64,000 nucleotides of DNA, taken from assembly GCA_965279475.1 (NCBI GenBank), contig CBDIIA010000003.1:2108001-2172000 (forward strand). Reading direction: 5' to 3'. Under the pieces are notes generated by a model. The model searched no databases, was not told where the DNA came from, and saw only the letters and a list, made by a program, of their open reading frames with translations. This DNA is from Pseudorhodoferax sp965279475 (GTDB lineage Bacteria; Pseudomonadota; Gammaproteobacteria; Burkholderiales; Burkholderiaceae_C). A program made the position numbers and the translations under genes. Shown in pieces: positions 55,944 to 64,000 of this stretch (positions within the stretch are counted from its first letter, which is position 1; each line of letters opens with the position of its first letter).

Positions 55944-57518
55944 ATGCTTCCGCCCTGCTCGTCCCTGATCCGCCTGCTGGCATTCGCCATGGCGCTGCTG
56001 CTGTCGGCCTGCGCCACGCTGCCGCCCCGCGCGCCGGCGCCGCCGATCGTGGCCATCCCGGCGTCCGAGCGCACGGAGCTGGGCCGCCTCGCCGCGGCCT
56101 TCCACGGCGGGGCCGACGGACTGTCGGGCGTGCGCCCGCTGATCCAGGCGTCGTTCGCGCTCGATGCACGGCTGGAGCTGATCCGCCGGGCGCAGGCATC
56201 GATCGACGTGCAGACCTATCTGCTGGGCAATGACAAGACCGGCCGGCTGATCCTGCGTGAACTGCGTGATGCGGCACGGCGCGGTGTGCGGGTGCGGCTG
56301 CTGCTCGACGATTTCTACACCACCCATCTCGACCCGCTGCTGCTCGGCCTGTCGGCCGAGCCGAATGTCGAGGTGCGGCTGTTCAACCCGTTCGTCAACG
56401 GCCGCGGCAATGGCCTGGCGCGCTGGGCCGACTTCTTTGCCGATTTCCGCCGACTCAACCACCGCATGCACAACAAGCTGTTCGTGGTCGACGGTGCGAT
56501 GGCGATCGCCGGTGGCCGCAACCTGGCCGACGAGTACTTCCTGCGCAGCGACATCGCCAATTTCATCGACTTCGAGCTGCTGATGGCCGGGCCGGTGGTG
56601 CCACAGCTCGCGCGCATCTTCGACACCTACTGGAACAGCACCGTGGTGTATCCGCTCGGCACGGTGGTGGTGCACAACGACCCGGCCGAGCGACTGCAGG
56701 CCGCGTTCGATGCTGCGACCGGCGGTGCCGACACGCCGCTGCCGACGCCGCCCGACCTTACCGATCTGTTCGGCGACCCGCCTCTGGGCGTGCAACTGCA
56801 AAGCGGCCGCCTGCCCTGGATCCGTGCCCATGCCGACGCGATGGCCGACCGGCCGACCAAGGCGCTGGGCGACGACCCGCTGCAGACGCCATCCCTGTCC
56901 CAGCTGACGATGGGCTTCTTTGCAGAGGCACATTCGGAGGTCAACATCGTGTCGCCGTACTTCATCCCGGGCGACCTGGGCGTAGCGCGCATGCAGGCGC
57001 TGCGCGAGCGCGGCATCAAGATCACGGTGATGACCAATTCACTGGCCGACAGCGACGAGCCGCTGGTCAACATCAACTACAACCGCTACCGGGTTGCGCT
57101 GCTGCGGGCCGGTGTCGACCTGTACGAGGTGAGCACCCGGCAGTTGAAGCGCAGCGGCAACTTCCGCCGGCTGCTAAAGCAGGCGCGCGGCCAGCTGCAC
57201 GCCAAGCTGGCGCTGATCGACCGCGAATGGGTGCTGCTGGGTTCGATGAACCTCGACCCGCGCTCGGCCCGGCTCAATACCGAACTCGGCGTGCGGGTGC
57301 ACAGCCGAGAGCTGACGCACGCGCTGATCTACGCCTACAACCTCGACGATATCGAAGGTGTCTACAAGGTCCGCCTGAAGGCCGACGGCCAGAACGTGCA
57401 ATGGATCGGCACCGGCGACGTGGACAACGAGGTGCTCGACGACGAGCCCGACTCGAGCATGCTGACGCGGCTGCAGCTGCTGCTGTTCTCCTGGTTCGTG
57501 CCGACCGACCAGTTGTGA
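55944..57518 (+). CDS. Phospholipase D-like lipoprotein (cardiolipin synthase-type)
   Basis: A 524-residue protein with two HKD motifs: HNKLFVVDGAMAIAGGRN and HAKLALIDREWVLLGSMN. Both have the full H-x-K-x4-D, so it should be an active phosphatidyl transferase or hydrolase. It resembles ClsC/YmdC. The N-terminus is a lipoprotein signal with lipobox LLSAC (Cys about residue 23) and the next residue Ala, which predicts outer-membrane sorting. The start at 55944 fits the signal; a longer open frame upstream does not. Its expected action is on periplasmic-face phospholipids. Confidence 0.9.
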   Translation: MLPPCSSLIRLLAFAMALLLSACATLPPRAPAPPIVAIPASERTELGRLAAAFHGGADGLSGVRPLIQASFALDARLELIRRAQASIDVQTYLLGNDKTGRLILRELRDAARRGVRVRLLLDDFYTTHLDPLLLGLSAEPNVEVRLFNPFVNGRGNGLARWADFFADFRRLNHRMHNKLFVVDGAMAIAGGRNLADEYFLRSDIANFIDFELLMAGPVVPQLARIFDTYWNSTVVYPLGTVVVHNDPAERLQAAFDAATGGADTPLPTPPDLTDLFGDPPLGVQLQSGRLPWIRAHADAMADRPTKALGDDPLQTPSLSQLTMGFFAEAHSEVNIVSPYFIPGDLGVARMQALRERGIKITVMTNSLADSDEPLVNINYNRYRVALLRAGVDLYEVSTRQLKRSGNFRRLLKQARGQLHAKLALIDREWVLLGSMNLDPRSARLNTELGVRVHSRELTHALIYAYNLDDIEGVYKVRLKADGQNVQWIGTGDVDNEVLDDEPDSSMLTRLQLLLFSWFVPTDQL

Positions 57519-57543
57519 ACGGTGAACGCGCGCCGAGGCGTCG

Positions 57544-58431
57544 TCACGGTACGGCGGCCTGCTGCAGCAGCCAGTGCCGGAACGCCTGCAGCGCCTTGAT
57601 CTGCGTCATCTCCTCCGGATAGACCAGGTAGTAGCCCTTGGCATGCAGCCACTTGCGGCGCGACAGGCGCTTCAGCCGGCCCGACGCCACGGCTTCGTCA
57701 CCGACGAACGGCGGCAGCAGCACGATGCCGAGGCCGGCCACGGCCGCGTTCGCCGCCATCGACATCAGGTCGTAGCGCGGGCCTTCGCGACCCGGTTCGC
57801 CGCCGACGCCCTCGTGGGCGAACCAGCCGTCCCAGGCGTCCGGCAGGGTGCGGTGCTGGATCAGCGCCGCGCGCGGCGTGGCCGCCGTCACCTCGCCGCC
57901 GTGCGTGGCGACCCAGGCCGGCGCGGCGTAGGGTGACAACGGCAGCGGCAGCACGAATTCGTTGCGCAGGCCCGGCCTCTGGCCGTCGCCGAACTCCAGC
58001 GAGGCGTCGATCGACGTGCCGGCGAAGTCGACCGGACCGACCCGCGTGCCCAGGTTGAGCGTGATCTCGTTGTGCGCGCGCGTGAAGGCGGGCAGGCGCG
58101 GGATCAGCCAGTAGCTGCCGATCGATGCGCCGACCGAGACCGACAGCGATCCGCCTCGGCCCTTCAGGGCCATCACGTTCACCGTGGCGCGCTCCAGCCG
58201 CTGCAGCAGCGGCGCGATCTCGTCGAGGTAGTAGCGGCCGGCATCGGTCAGCGCCAAGGCTTCCCGCCGGCGCGTGAACAGCTTGACCGAGAGCCTCTCT
58301 TCCAGCGCCTGGATCTGCCGGCTGACCGCCCCCTGCGACAGGTGCAGCTCCTGGCCCGCGGCCGTGAACGAACGCAGCCGGGCGCTGGCCTCCAGGCACA
58401 GCAGGGACATGGTCGACGGTGCGCGGAACAT
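57544..58431 (-). CDS. LysR-family regulator of the D-aminoacylase operon
   Basis: A 295-residue LysR protein with HTH in residues about 8-66 (SLLCLEASARLRSFTAAGQELHLSQGAVSRQIQ) and an effector domain of the GcvA-like branch. It is divergent from the Bug, deacylase and racemase operon and is the probable regulator. The gap holds three copies of TGCATG. It converges with the phospholipase D-like gene, 25 bases apart. Confidence 0.87.
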   Translation of the reverse strand: MFRAPSTMSLLCLEASARLRSFTAAGQELHLSQGAVSRQIQALEERLSVKLFTRRREALALTDAGRYYLDEIAPLLQRLERATVNVMALKGRGGSLSVSVGASIGSYWLIPRLPAFTRAHNEITLNLGTRVGPVDFAGTSIDASLEFGDGQRPGLRNEFVLPLPLSPYAAPAWVATHGGEVTAATPRAALIQHRTLPDAWDGWFAHEGVGGEPGREGPRYDLMSMAANAAVAGLGIVLLPPFVGDEAVASGRLKRLSRRKWLHAKGYYLVYPEEMTQIKALQAFRHWLLQQAAVP

Positions 58432-58460
58432 GGGACTCCATGAACAAAGCACATGTTCGG

Positions 58461-58520
58461 TGCATGCTCTCTCGCAACTTGCCAGAGGCACACCGATTTC
58501 GTGCATGCGAAAACTGCATG
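58461..58520. promoter_or_regulatory. Repeated TGCATG sites in LysR/Bug gap
   Basis: TGCATG occurs at 58461, 58502 and 58515. The middle copy is flanked by TTTCG and CGAAA, a 5+6+5 inverted repeat (58497-58512). The cluster lies between the divergent LysR and Bug genes and may be the regulator site. Confidence 0.4.
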
Positions 58521-58610
58521 GTAATCGCAGAAATGGTGGTTTGCCGGCGGTGCTTCTCTTTCGCATGATGACGGGCATCTGCAATGCCTGCCAACCCGAA
58601 AGCCGAGCCC

Positions 58611-59609
58611 ATGCCCCTGTTCGCCCCCACGCGCCGCCGCCTGCTGCAACGCACTGCACAGACCCTTGCGGCCTGGCCTCTGGCATCGCCGCTGCGGTCG
58701 CTGGCCGCCGGCTGGCCCGAGCGGCCGATCCGCCTGGTGCTGCCGTCGGCGGCCGGCGGTTCGCCCGATGCGGTCTGCCGCATCCTGACCCACGAGCTGA
58801 CCCGTGTGCTGGGCCAGTCCATCGTGATCGACAACAAACCCGGTGCCAGCGGCAACATCGGGATCGTCGACGTCGTGCGTTCGGCGCCCGACGGCTACAC
58901 GCTGGGTTATGGCAACGTCGGCACCCTGGCGATCAACAAGGCCCTGTTCTCGAAGCTGCCCTACGACCCCGATCGCCAGCTGGCGCCCGTCGCCCTGCTC
59001 GGCTACGTGCAGAACGCGCTGGCGGTGCGCAACGACCTGGGCGTGCGCAGCGTGAAGGACCTGATCGCGCTGGCCAAGGCCCGGCCCGGCGCGCTCAGCA
59101 TGGGCTCGGCCGGCAGCGGCACGACCGGGCACCTGGGCGGCGAGCTGTTCAAGGCGATGACCGGAACCTTCATGGTCCACGTGCCCTACCGCGGCAGCCC
59201 GCAGGCGATCCAGGACCTGATGGGCGGCCAGGTCGACCTGATGTTCGACAACCTGAGTTCGATCGCGCCGCGCATCCAGGCCGGCCGGCTCAAGGTGCTG
59301 GCCGTCACAGGCGCACGGCGCAGCCCGCTGTTCCCCGAGGTGCCGACGGTGGCGGAGGCCGGCGTGCCCGGCTACGACGTGGTGGCCTGGGGCGGCATCG
59401 TCGCACCGGCCGGCACGCCAAAGCCGCTGATCGCCCGGCTCAACAACGAGATCAATACCGTGCTCGCGCTGCCCGCCGTGCAGGAGAAATACGCCGCCAT
59501 CGGCTTCGAGACCACGGTGGGCGCGCCCGAGCGCCTGTCCGACCGTGCGTTGCGCGAGACGCCGGTATGGGTCGATGTGGTCAAGCGCTCCGGCGCGCAG
59601 GTCGGTTGA
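58611..59609 (+). CDS. Bug-family periplasmic solute-binding protein
   Basis: A 332-residue TctC/Bug protein with a twin-Arg-like signal (PTRRRLLQRTAQTLAAW) and the hallmark WPERPIRLVLPSAAGGSPD. The ligand-loop blocks IDNKPGASGNIGIVDVV and VHVPYRGSPQAIQDLMGGQ follow. Known Bug proteins bind aspartate, glutamate and carboxylates, which fits the two genes behind it. ATG at 58584 is an alternative start that adds nine residues. Confidence 0.88.
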   Translation: MPLFAPTRRRLLQRTAQTLAAWPLASPLRSLAAGWPERPIRLVLPSAAGGSPDAVCRILTHELTRVLGQSIVIDNKPGASGNIGIVDVVRSAPDGYTLGYGNVGTLAINKALFSKLPYDPDRQLAPVALLGYVQNALAVRNDLGVRSVKDLIALAKARPGALSMGSAGSGTTGHLGGELFKAMTGTFMVHVPYRGSPQAIQDLMGGQVDLMFDNLSSIAPRIQAGRLKVLAVTGARRSPLFPEVPTVAEAGVPGYDVVAWGGIVAPAGTPKPLIARLNNEINTVLALPAVQEKYAAIGFETTVGAPERLSDRALRETPVWVDVVKRSGAQVG

Positions 59610-59619
59610 GGCCGGCGGG

Positions 59620-61056
59620 ATGTTCGACCTCCTGATCGAAGGCGGCTGGGTCGTCGACGGCACGGGCGCGGCAAGGCAGCGTGCCGACGTCGGCATCCAG
59701 GCCGACCGCATCGCGGCCATCGGCGACCTGCGTGGCCAGCCCGCGCACACGCATCTGGATGCACGGGGGCGCATCGTCGCGCCGGGCTTCATCGACGTGC
59801 ACACGCACGACGACCGGCTGCTGCTCGATGCCCCCACCGGCCCGCACCCCAAGCTGTCGCAGGGCGTGACCACGGTGGTCACCGGCAACTGCGGCGTCAG
59901 CCTGGCGCCGTTGTGCATTGCCACGGTGCCGCCACCGCTCGACCTGCTCGGCCAGGACGCCTGGCGCTTCGAGCGTTTCGCCGACTATCTCGATGCACTG
60001 GAGGCATCGGGGCCGGCCGTCAATGCCGCCTGCCTGGTCGGCCATTCGACCTTGCGTGTGCGGCAGATGGCGCGGCTCGACCGCGAGGCCGATGCCGGCG
60101 AACGCCGCCGCATGGCGGCCGATCTGGCGCAGGCACTGGAGGCCGGTGCCATCGGCCTGTCCACCGGGCTGTACTACCCGCCGGCCCAGGCCGCCACGGC
60201 GGCCGAGGTGATCGCGGTGGGCGCGCCGCTGCAGGCCGCGGGCGGCCTGGTGACCATGCACATCCGCGACGAGGCCGACGCGATCGACGAGGCCTTGCGC
60301 GAGGCCTTGGCGATCGGCCGCGCGCTCGGCGTGGACACCGTGCTGTCGCACCACAAGCTGGTGGGTCGCGCCAACCACGGGCGCTCGACCGAGACGCTGG
60401 CGCTGATCGAGCAGGCCGCGCGCAGCCAGGGCGTGTGCCTCGACTGCTACCCCTACAACGCCTCGTCGACGATGCTGATCGCCTCGCGGGTGCGGCAGTC
60501 CGACGACGTGCTCGTGACGTGGTCGCAGGCCGACCCTTCGGCTGCCGGACGCTCGCTGTTCGCGCTGGCCCGCGAACGCCACCGTTCGCCCGAGGACCTG
60601 GCGGCCGAACTGCAGCCGGCCGGCGCGGTGTACTTTGCGCTGCACGACGACGATGTCAGCCGCATCCTCGCGCACCCGATGGCGATGGTCGGATCGGACG
60701 GCCTGGCGCACGACGTCAGCCCGCACCCGCGCCTGTGGGGCACCTTCCCGCGGGTGCTGGGGCACTACGTGCGCGCGCAGCGGCTGATGTCGCTGGAGAC
60801 GGCCGTGCACAAGATGACCGGCCTGAGCGCGCGCCGTTTCGGCCTGCAGGGCCGCGGCGTGCTGGCCGCGGGCGCCTTCGCCGACGTGGTGGTGTTCGAC
60901 GAACACACGGTGGCCGACCGTGCGACCTTTGCGCAGCCGACGCTGCCCAGTGCCGGCATCGACGCGGTGTTCGTGAACGGGCAACTGGCCTGCCAGGCCA
61001 GCGAGACCCGGGCCGTGCATGCCGGGCGTGTGCTGCGCCGGGGTGCGGCGCGATGA
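59620..61056 (+). CDS. N-acyl-D-amino-acid deacylase (D-aminoacylase)
   Basis: A 478-residue amidohydrolase of the D-aminoacylase group, which frees D-amino acids from N-acyl forms. Zinc ligands are in FIDVHTHDDRLL (HxH) and the D-aminoacylase-specific Cys in VVTGNCGVSLAP; further His are in VTMHIRDE and LSHHKLVGRANHG, and the catalytic Asp in MVGSDGLAHD. It starts 10 bases after the Bug gene and overlaps the racemase gene (ATGA). Confidence 0.9.
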   Translation: MFDLLIEGGWVVDGTGAARQRADVGIQADRIAAIGDLRGQPAHTHLDARGRIVAPGFIDVHTHDDRLLLDAPTGPHPKLSQGVTTVVTGNCGVSLAPLCIATVPPPLDLLGQDAWRFERFADYLDALEASGPAVNAACLVGHSTLRVRQMARLDREADAGERRRMAADLAQALEAGAIGLSTGLYYPPAQAATAAEVIAVGAPLQAAGGLVTMHIRDEADAIDEALREALAIGRALGVDTVLSHHKLVGRANHGRSTETLALIEQAARSQGVCLDCYPYNASSTMLIASRVRQSDDVLVTWSQADPSAAGRSLFALARERHRSPEDLAAELQPAGAVYFALHDDDVSRILAHPMAMVGSDGLAHDVSPHPRLWGTFPRVLGHYVRAQRLMSLETAVHKMTGLSARRFGLQGRGVLAAGAFADVVVFDEHTVADRATFAQPTLPSAGIDAVFVNGQLACQASETRAVHAGRVLRRGAAR

Positions 61057-61837
61057 CGGTGGCGACGGTAGCCACACGGCCCATCAGCGACGGCGCAGGC
61101 GTTCACCCCCGCACCGTCGGCATCCTGGGTGGCATGGGGCCTGCGGCGGGCGCCGAGTTCGTGCGGCTCTTCGTGCGTGCCTGCGAGGCCTGGCTGCAGC
61201 AGCGCGGCAGGGCGGTGACCGACCAGGCCTTTCCCGAACACTGGCTGGCGCAGCTGCCGCTGCCCGACCGCACAGCCGCCCTGCTGCAAGGCGGCGCGCC
61301 ACCGCTGGCCGACATGGCCGGCGCGCTGCAGCGGCTGGCAGGCCTGGGCGCGCGCACCGTGGCGATCGCCTGCAACACCGCCCATGCCTGGCATGCGGAC
61401 CTGCAGCGCGGCTGCCCCGGGCTGGAGCTGCTGCACATCGTGGACGAGACCACGCAGCATCTGCAGCGCCACGGCGTGCGCAGGATCGGGCTGATGGCCA
61501 CGCAGGGCACGCACGGCACGGGCCTCTACGAAACCGCCCTGCTGGCGGCGGGCATCGAATGCCATGTGCCCACGCCCGATGAACAGGCGCTGGTGATGCG
61601 CGGCATCCTGCACGGTGTGAAGGCCGGTCGCCTGCCGCTGGCCGAAGCCTGCTTTCGCGACGTGGCCGACCGTCTGGTGCGCCGGCACGGTCTCGCGACC
61701 CTGGTGCTGGCCTGCACCGAGATTCCGCTGGCGCTGCACGCCCTGCCGGCCCACGCCGGCGTCGGCCTGCTCGACCCTGCGGCAGTGCTGGCAAAGGCGC
61801 TGGCCACACGCGCCTTCGGCCAGCCTGGTGGCGAGCT

Positions 61838-61841
<4 letters not shown>
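61053..61841 (+). CDS. Aspartate/glutamate racemase family protein
   Basis: A 262-residue member of the Asp/Glu racemase superfamily. Both catalytic Cys are present, in IACNTAHAW and LACTEIPL, and the N-terminal VGILGGMGPAAGAEF is the standard phosphate/carboxylate loop. It should interconvert D- and L-aspartate or glutamate without cofactor. It is coupled to the deacylase, so it could turn the freed D-acid into the L form. An N-terminal extension of about 20 residues precedes the domain. The stop overlaps typA tail to tail. Confidence 0.9.
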
Positions 61842-63664
<1,823 letters not shown>

Positions 63665-63669
63665 AGGGA

Positions 63670-64000
63670 CTACTCCTGAATCGAAAAATCTTCTGCTGTC
63701 GGCAGCTGCACATTCCGGGCCACGCGAGGCTCCAGAATCTGGCCGATTTCAATGGGGCTCAGCAGCCGCCCCGGAATCAATTCACCGCCCTGGACGTGGG
63801 CCACGCCCAACAGCGCCACGGGATCGGTGCCATACACCGCGACTTGCGGTGCATCGGGCCATGGGCCGCGGCGGCGCACGCCGCTCAGGAACCGGCCCGC
63901 ATTCTCGGCGTCGAGCGTGACGCGGCTGTGATCGGCCAGCAAGGCATCGACCGGCAGCAGGCAGGCCAGGCGCTCGTCTTCGGTCATGGCCTCCAGCGCC
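63670..64000 (-). CDS. truB: tRNA pseudouridine-55 synthase, C-terminal part
   Basis: The last 109 residues of TruB (the 5' end lies outside the window). Visible are MTEDERLACLLPVDALL, which is the end of the catalytic domain, and the PUA-like C-terminal extension with VAVYGTDPVALLGVAHVQGGELIPGRLL. The catalytic Asp region is outside. TruB modifies U55 of tRNA. It is read in the same direction as typA. Confidence 0.85.
   Translation of the reverse strand, partial: ALEAMTEDERLACLLPVDALLADHSRVTLDAENAGRFLSGVRRRGPWPDAPQVAVYGTDPVALLGVAHVQGGELIPGRLLSPIEIGQILEPRVARNVQLPTAEDFSIQE

Overview
The window is GC-rich, gene-dense and shows the gene content of a betaproteobacterium of the order Burkholderiales (Comamonadaceae / Rubrivivax-Leptothrix-like). 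The grounds are several Bug-type periplasmic binding proteins without transporter partners, the protocatechuate 4,5-cleavage genes beside pobA, the order methyltransferase-rhodanese-tolC followed by waaA-waaC, and a Kdo hydroxylase homologue. I count 57 protein-coding genes. I found no rRNA, tRNA, CRISPR array or insertion sequence. No stretch longer than about 300 bases lacks a gene.

Layout. 1-3102: a truncated PAP2 phosphatase behind a PmrA-type box, then feoA-feoB and a small Cys-rich membrane protein behind a Fur-type box. 3127-8244: a LysR regulator divergent from a catabolic operon (FMN hydroxyacid oxidase, RraA-type aldolase, D-2-hydroxyacid dehydrogenase, Bug protein). 8358-10710: katG with an OxyR-like site. 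10824-18453: TetR repressor with its palindrome, RND adaptor and pump, a PIMT-like methyltransferase, a rhodanese and TolC. 18431-22234 (minus strand): phosphohexomutase, waaC, waaA. 22336-22884: a BrnT/BrnA toxin-antitoxin pair. 22901-34148: the glycogen region, glgC-glgA divergent from glgP-glgB-glgX-malQ. 34190-35846: a putative glycosyltransferase and a methyltransferase of unknown target. 35959-38902 (minus): Bug protein, amidohydrolase and TAXI-type binding protein. 39068-39717: PIN toxin / AbrB-type antitoxin behind a palindrome. 39776-40657: Kdo hydroxylase.

40719-46933: a LysR regulator divergent from an operon of argininosuccinate lyase homologue, polar amino acid ABC transporter (permease, ATPase, binding protein) and a ureohydrolase. 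47026-50090: alkylation repair (Ada/AlkA fusion, Ogt) plus a DMT exporter. 50119-54210: MarR regulator divergent from ligA-ligB-pobA and a Bug protein. 54217-57518: a DUF1345-type membrane protein, a DMT permease and a phospholipase D-like lipoprotein. 57544-61841: a LysR regulator divergent from Bug protein, N-acyl-D-amino-acid deacylase and Asp/Glu racemase. 61838-64000 (minus): typA and the 3' end of truB.

Two themes stand out. Core functions (envelope LPS, glycogen, iron, oxidative and alkylation defence) alternate with several compact, separately regulated scavenging operons, each pairing a periplasmic binding protein with one to four enzymes. The least described of these are the argininosuccinate lyase / ABC / ureohydrolase operon and the D-aminoacylase / racemase operon. 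Many genes in these operons are translationally coupled through ATGA, GTGA or TTGA overlaps, and most divergent regulator-operon gaps contain an inverted repeat.
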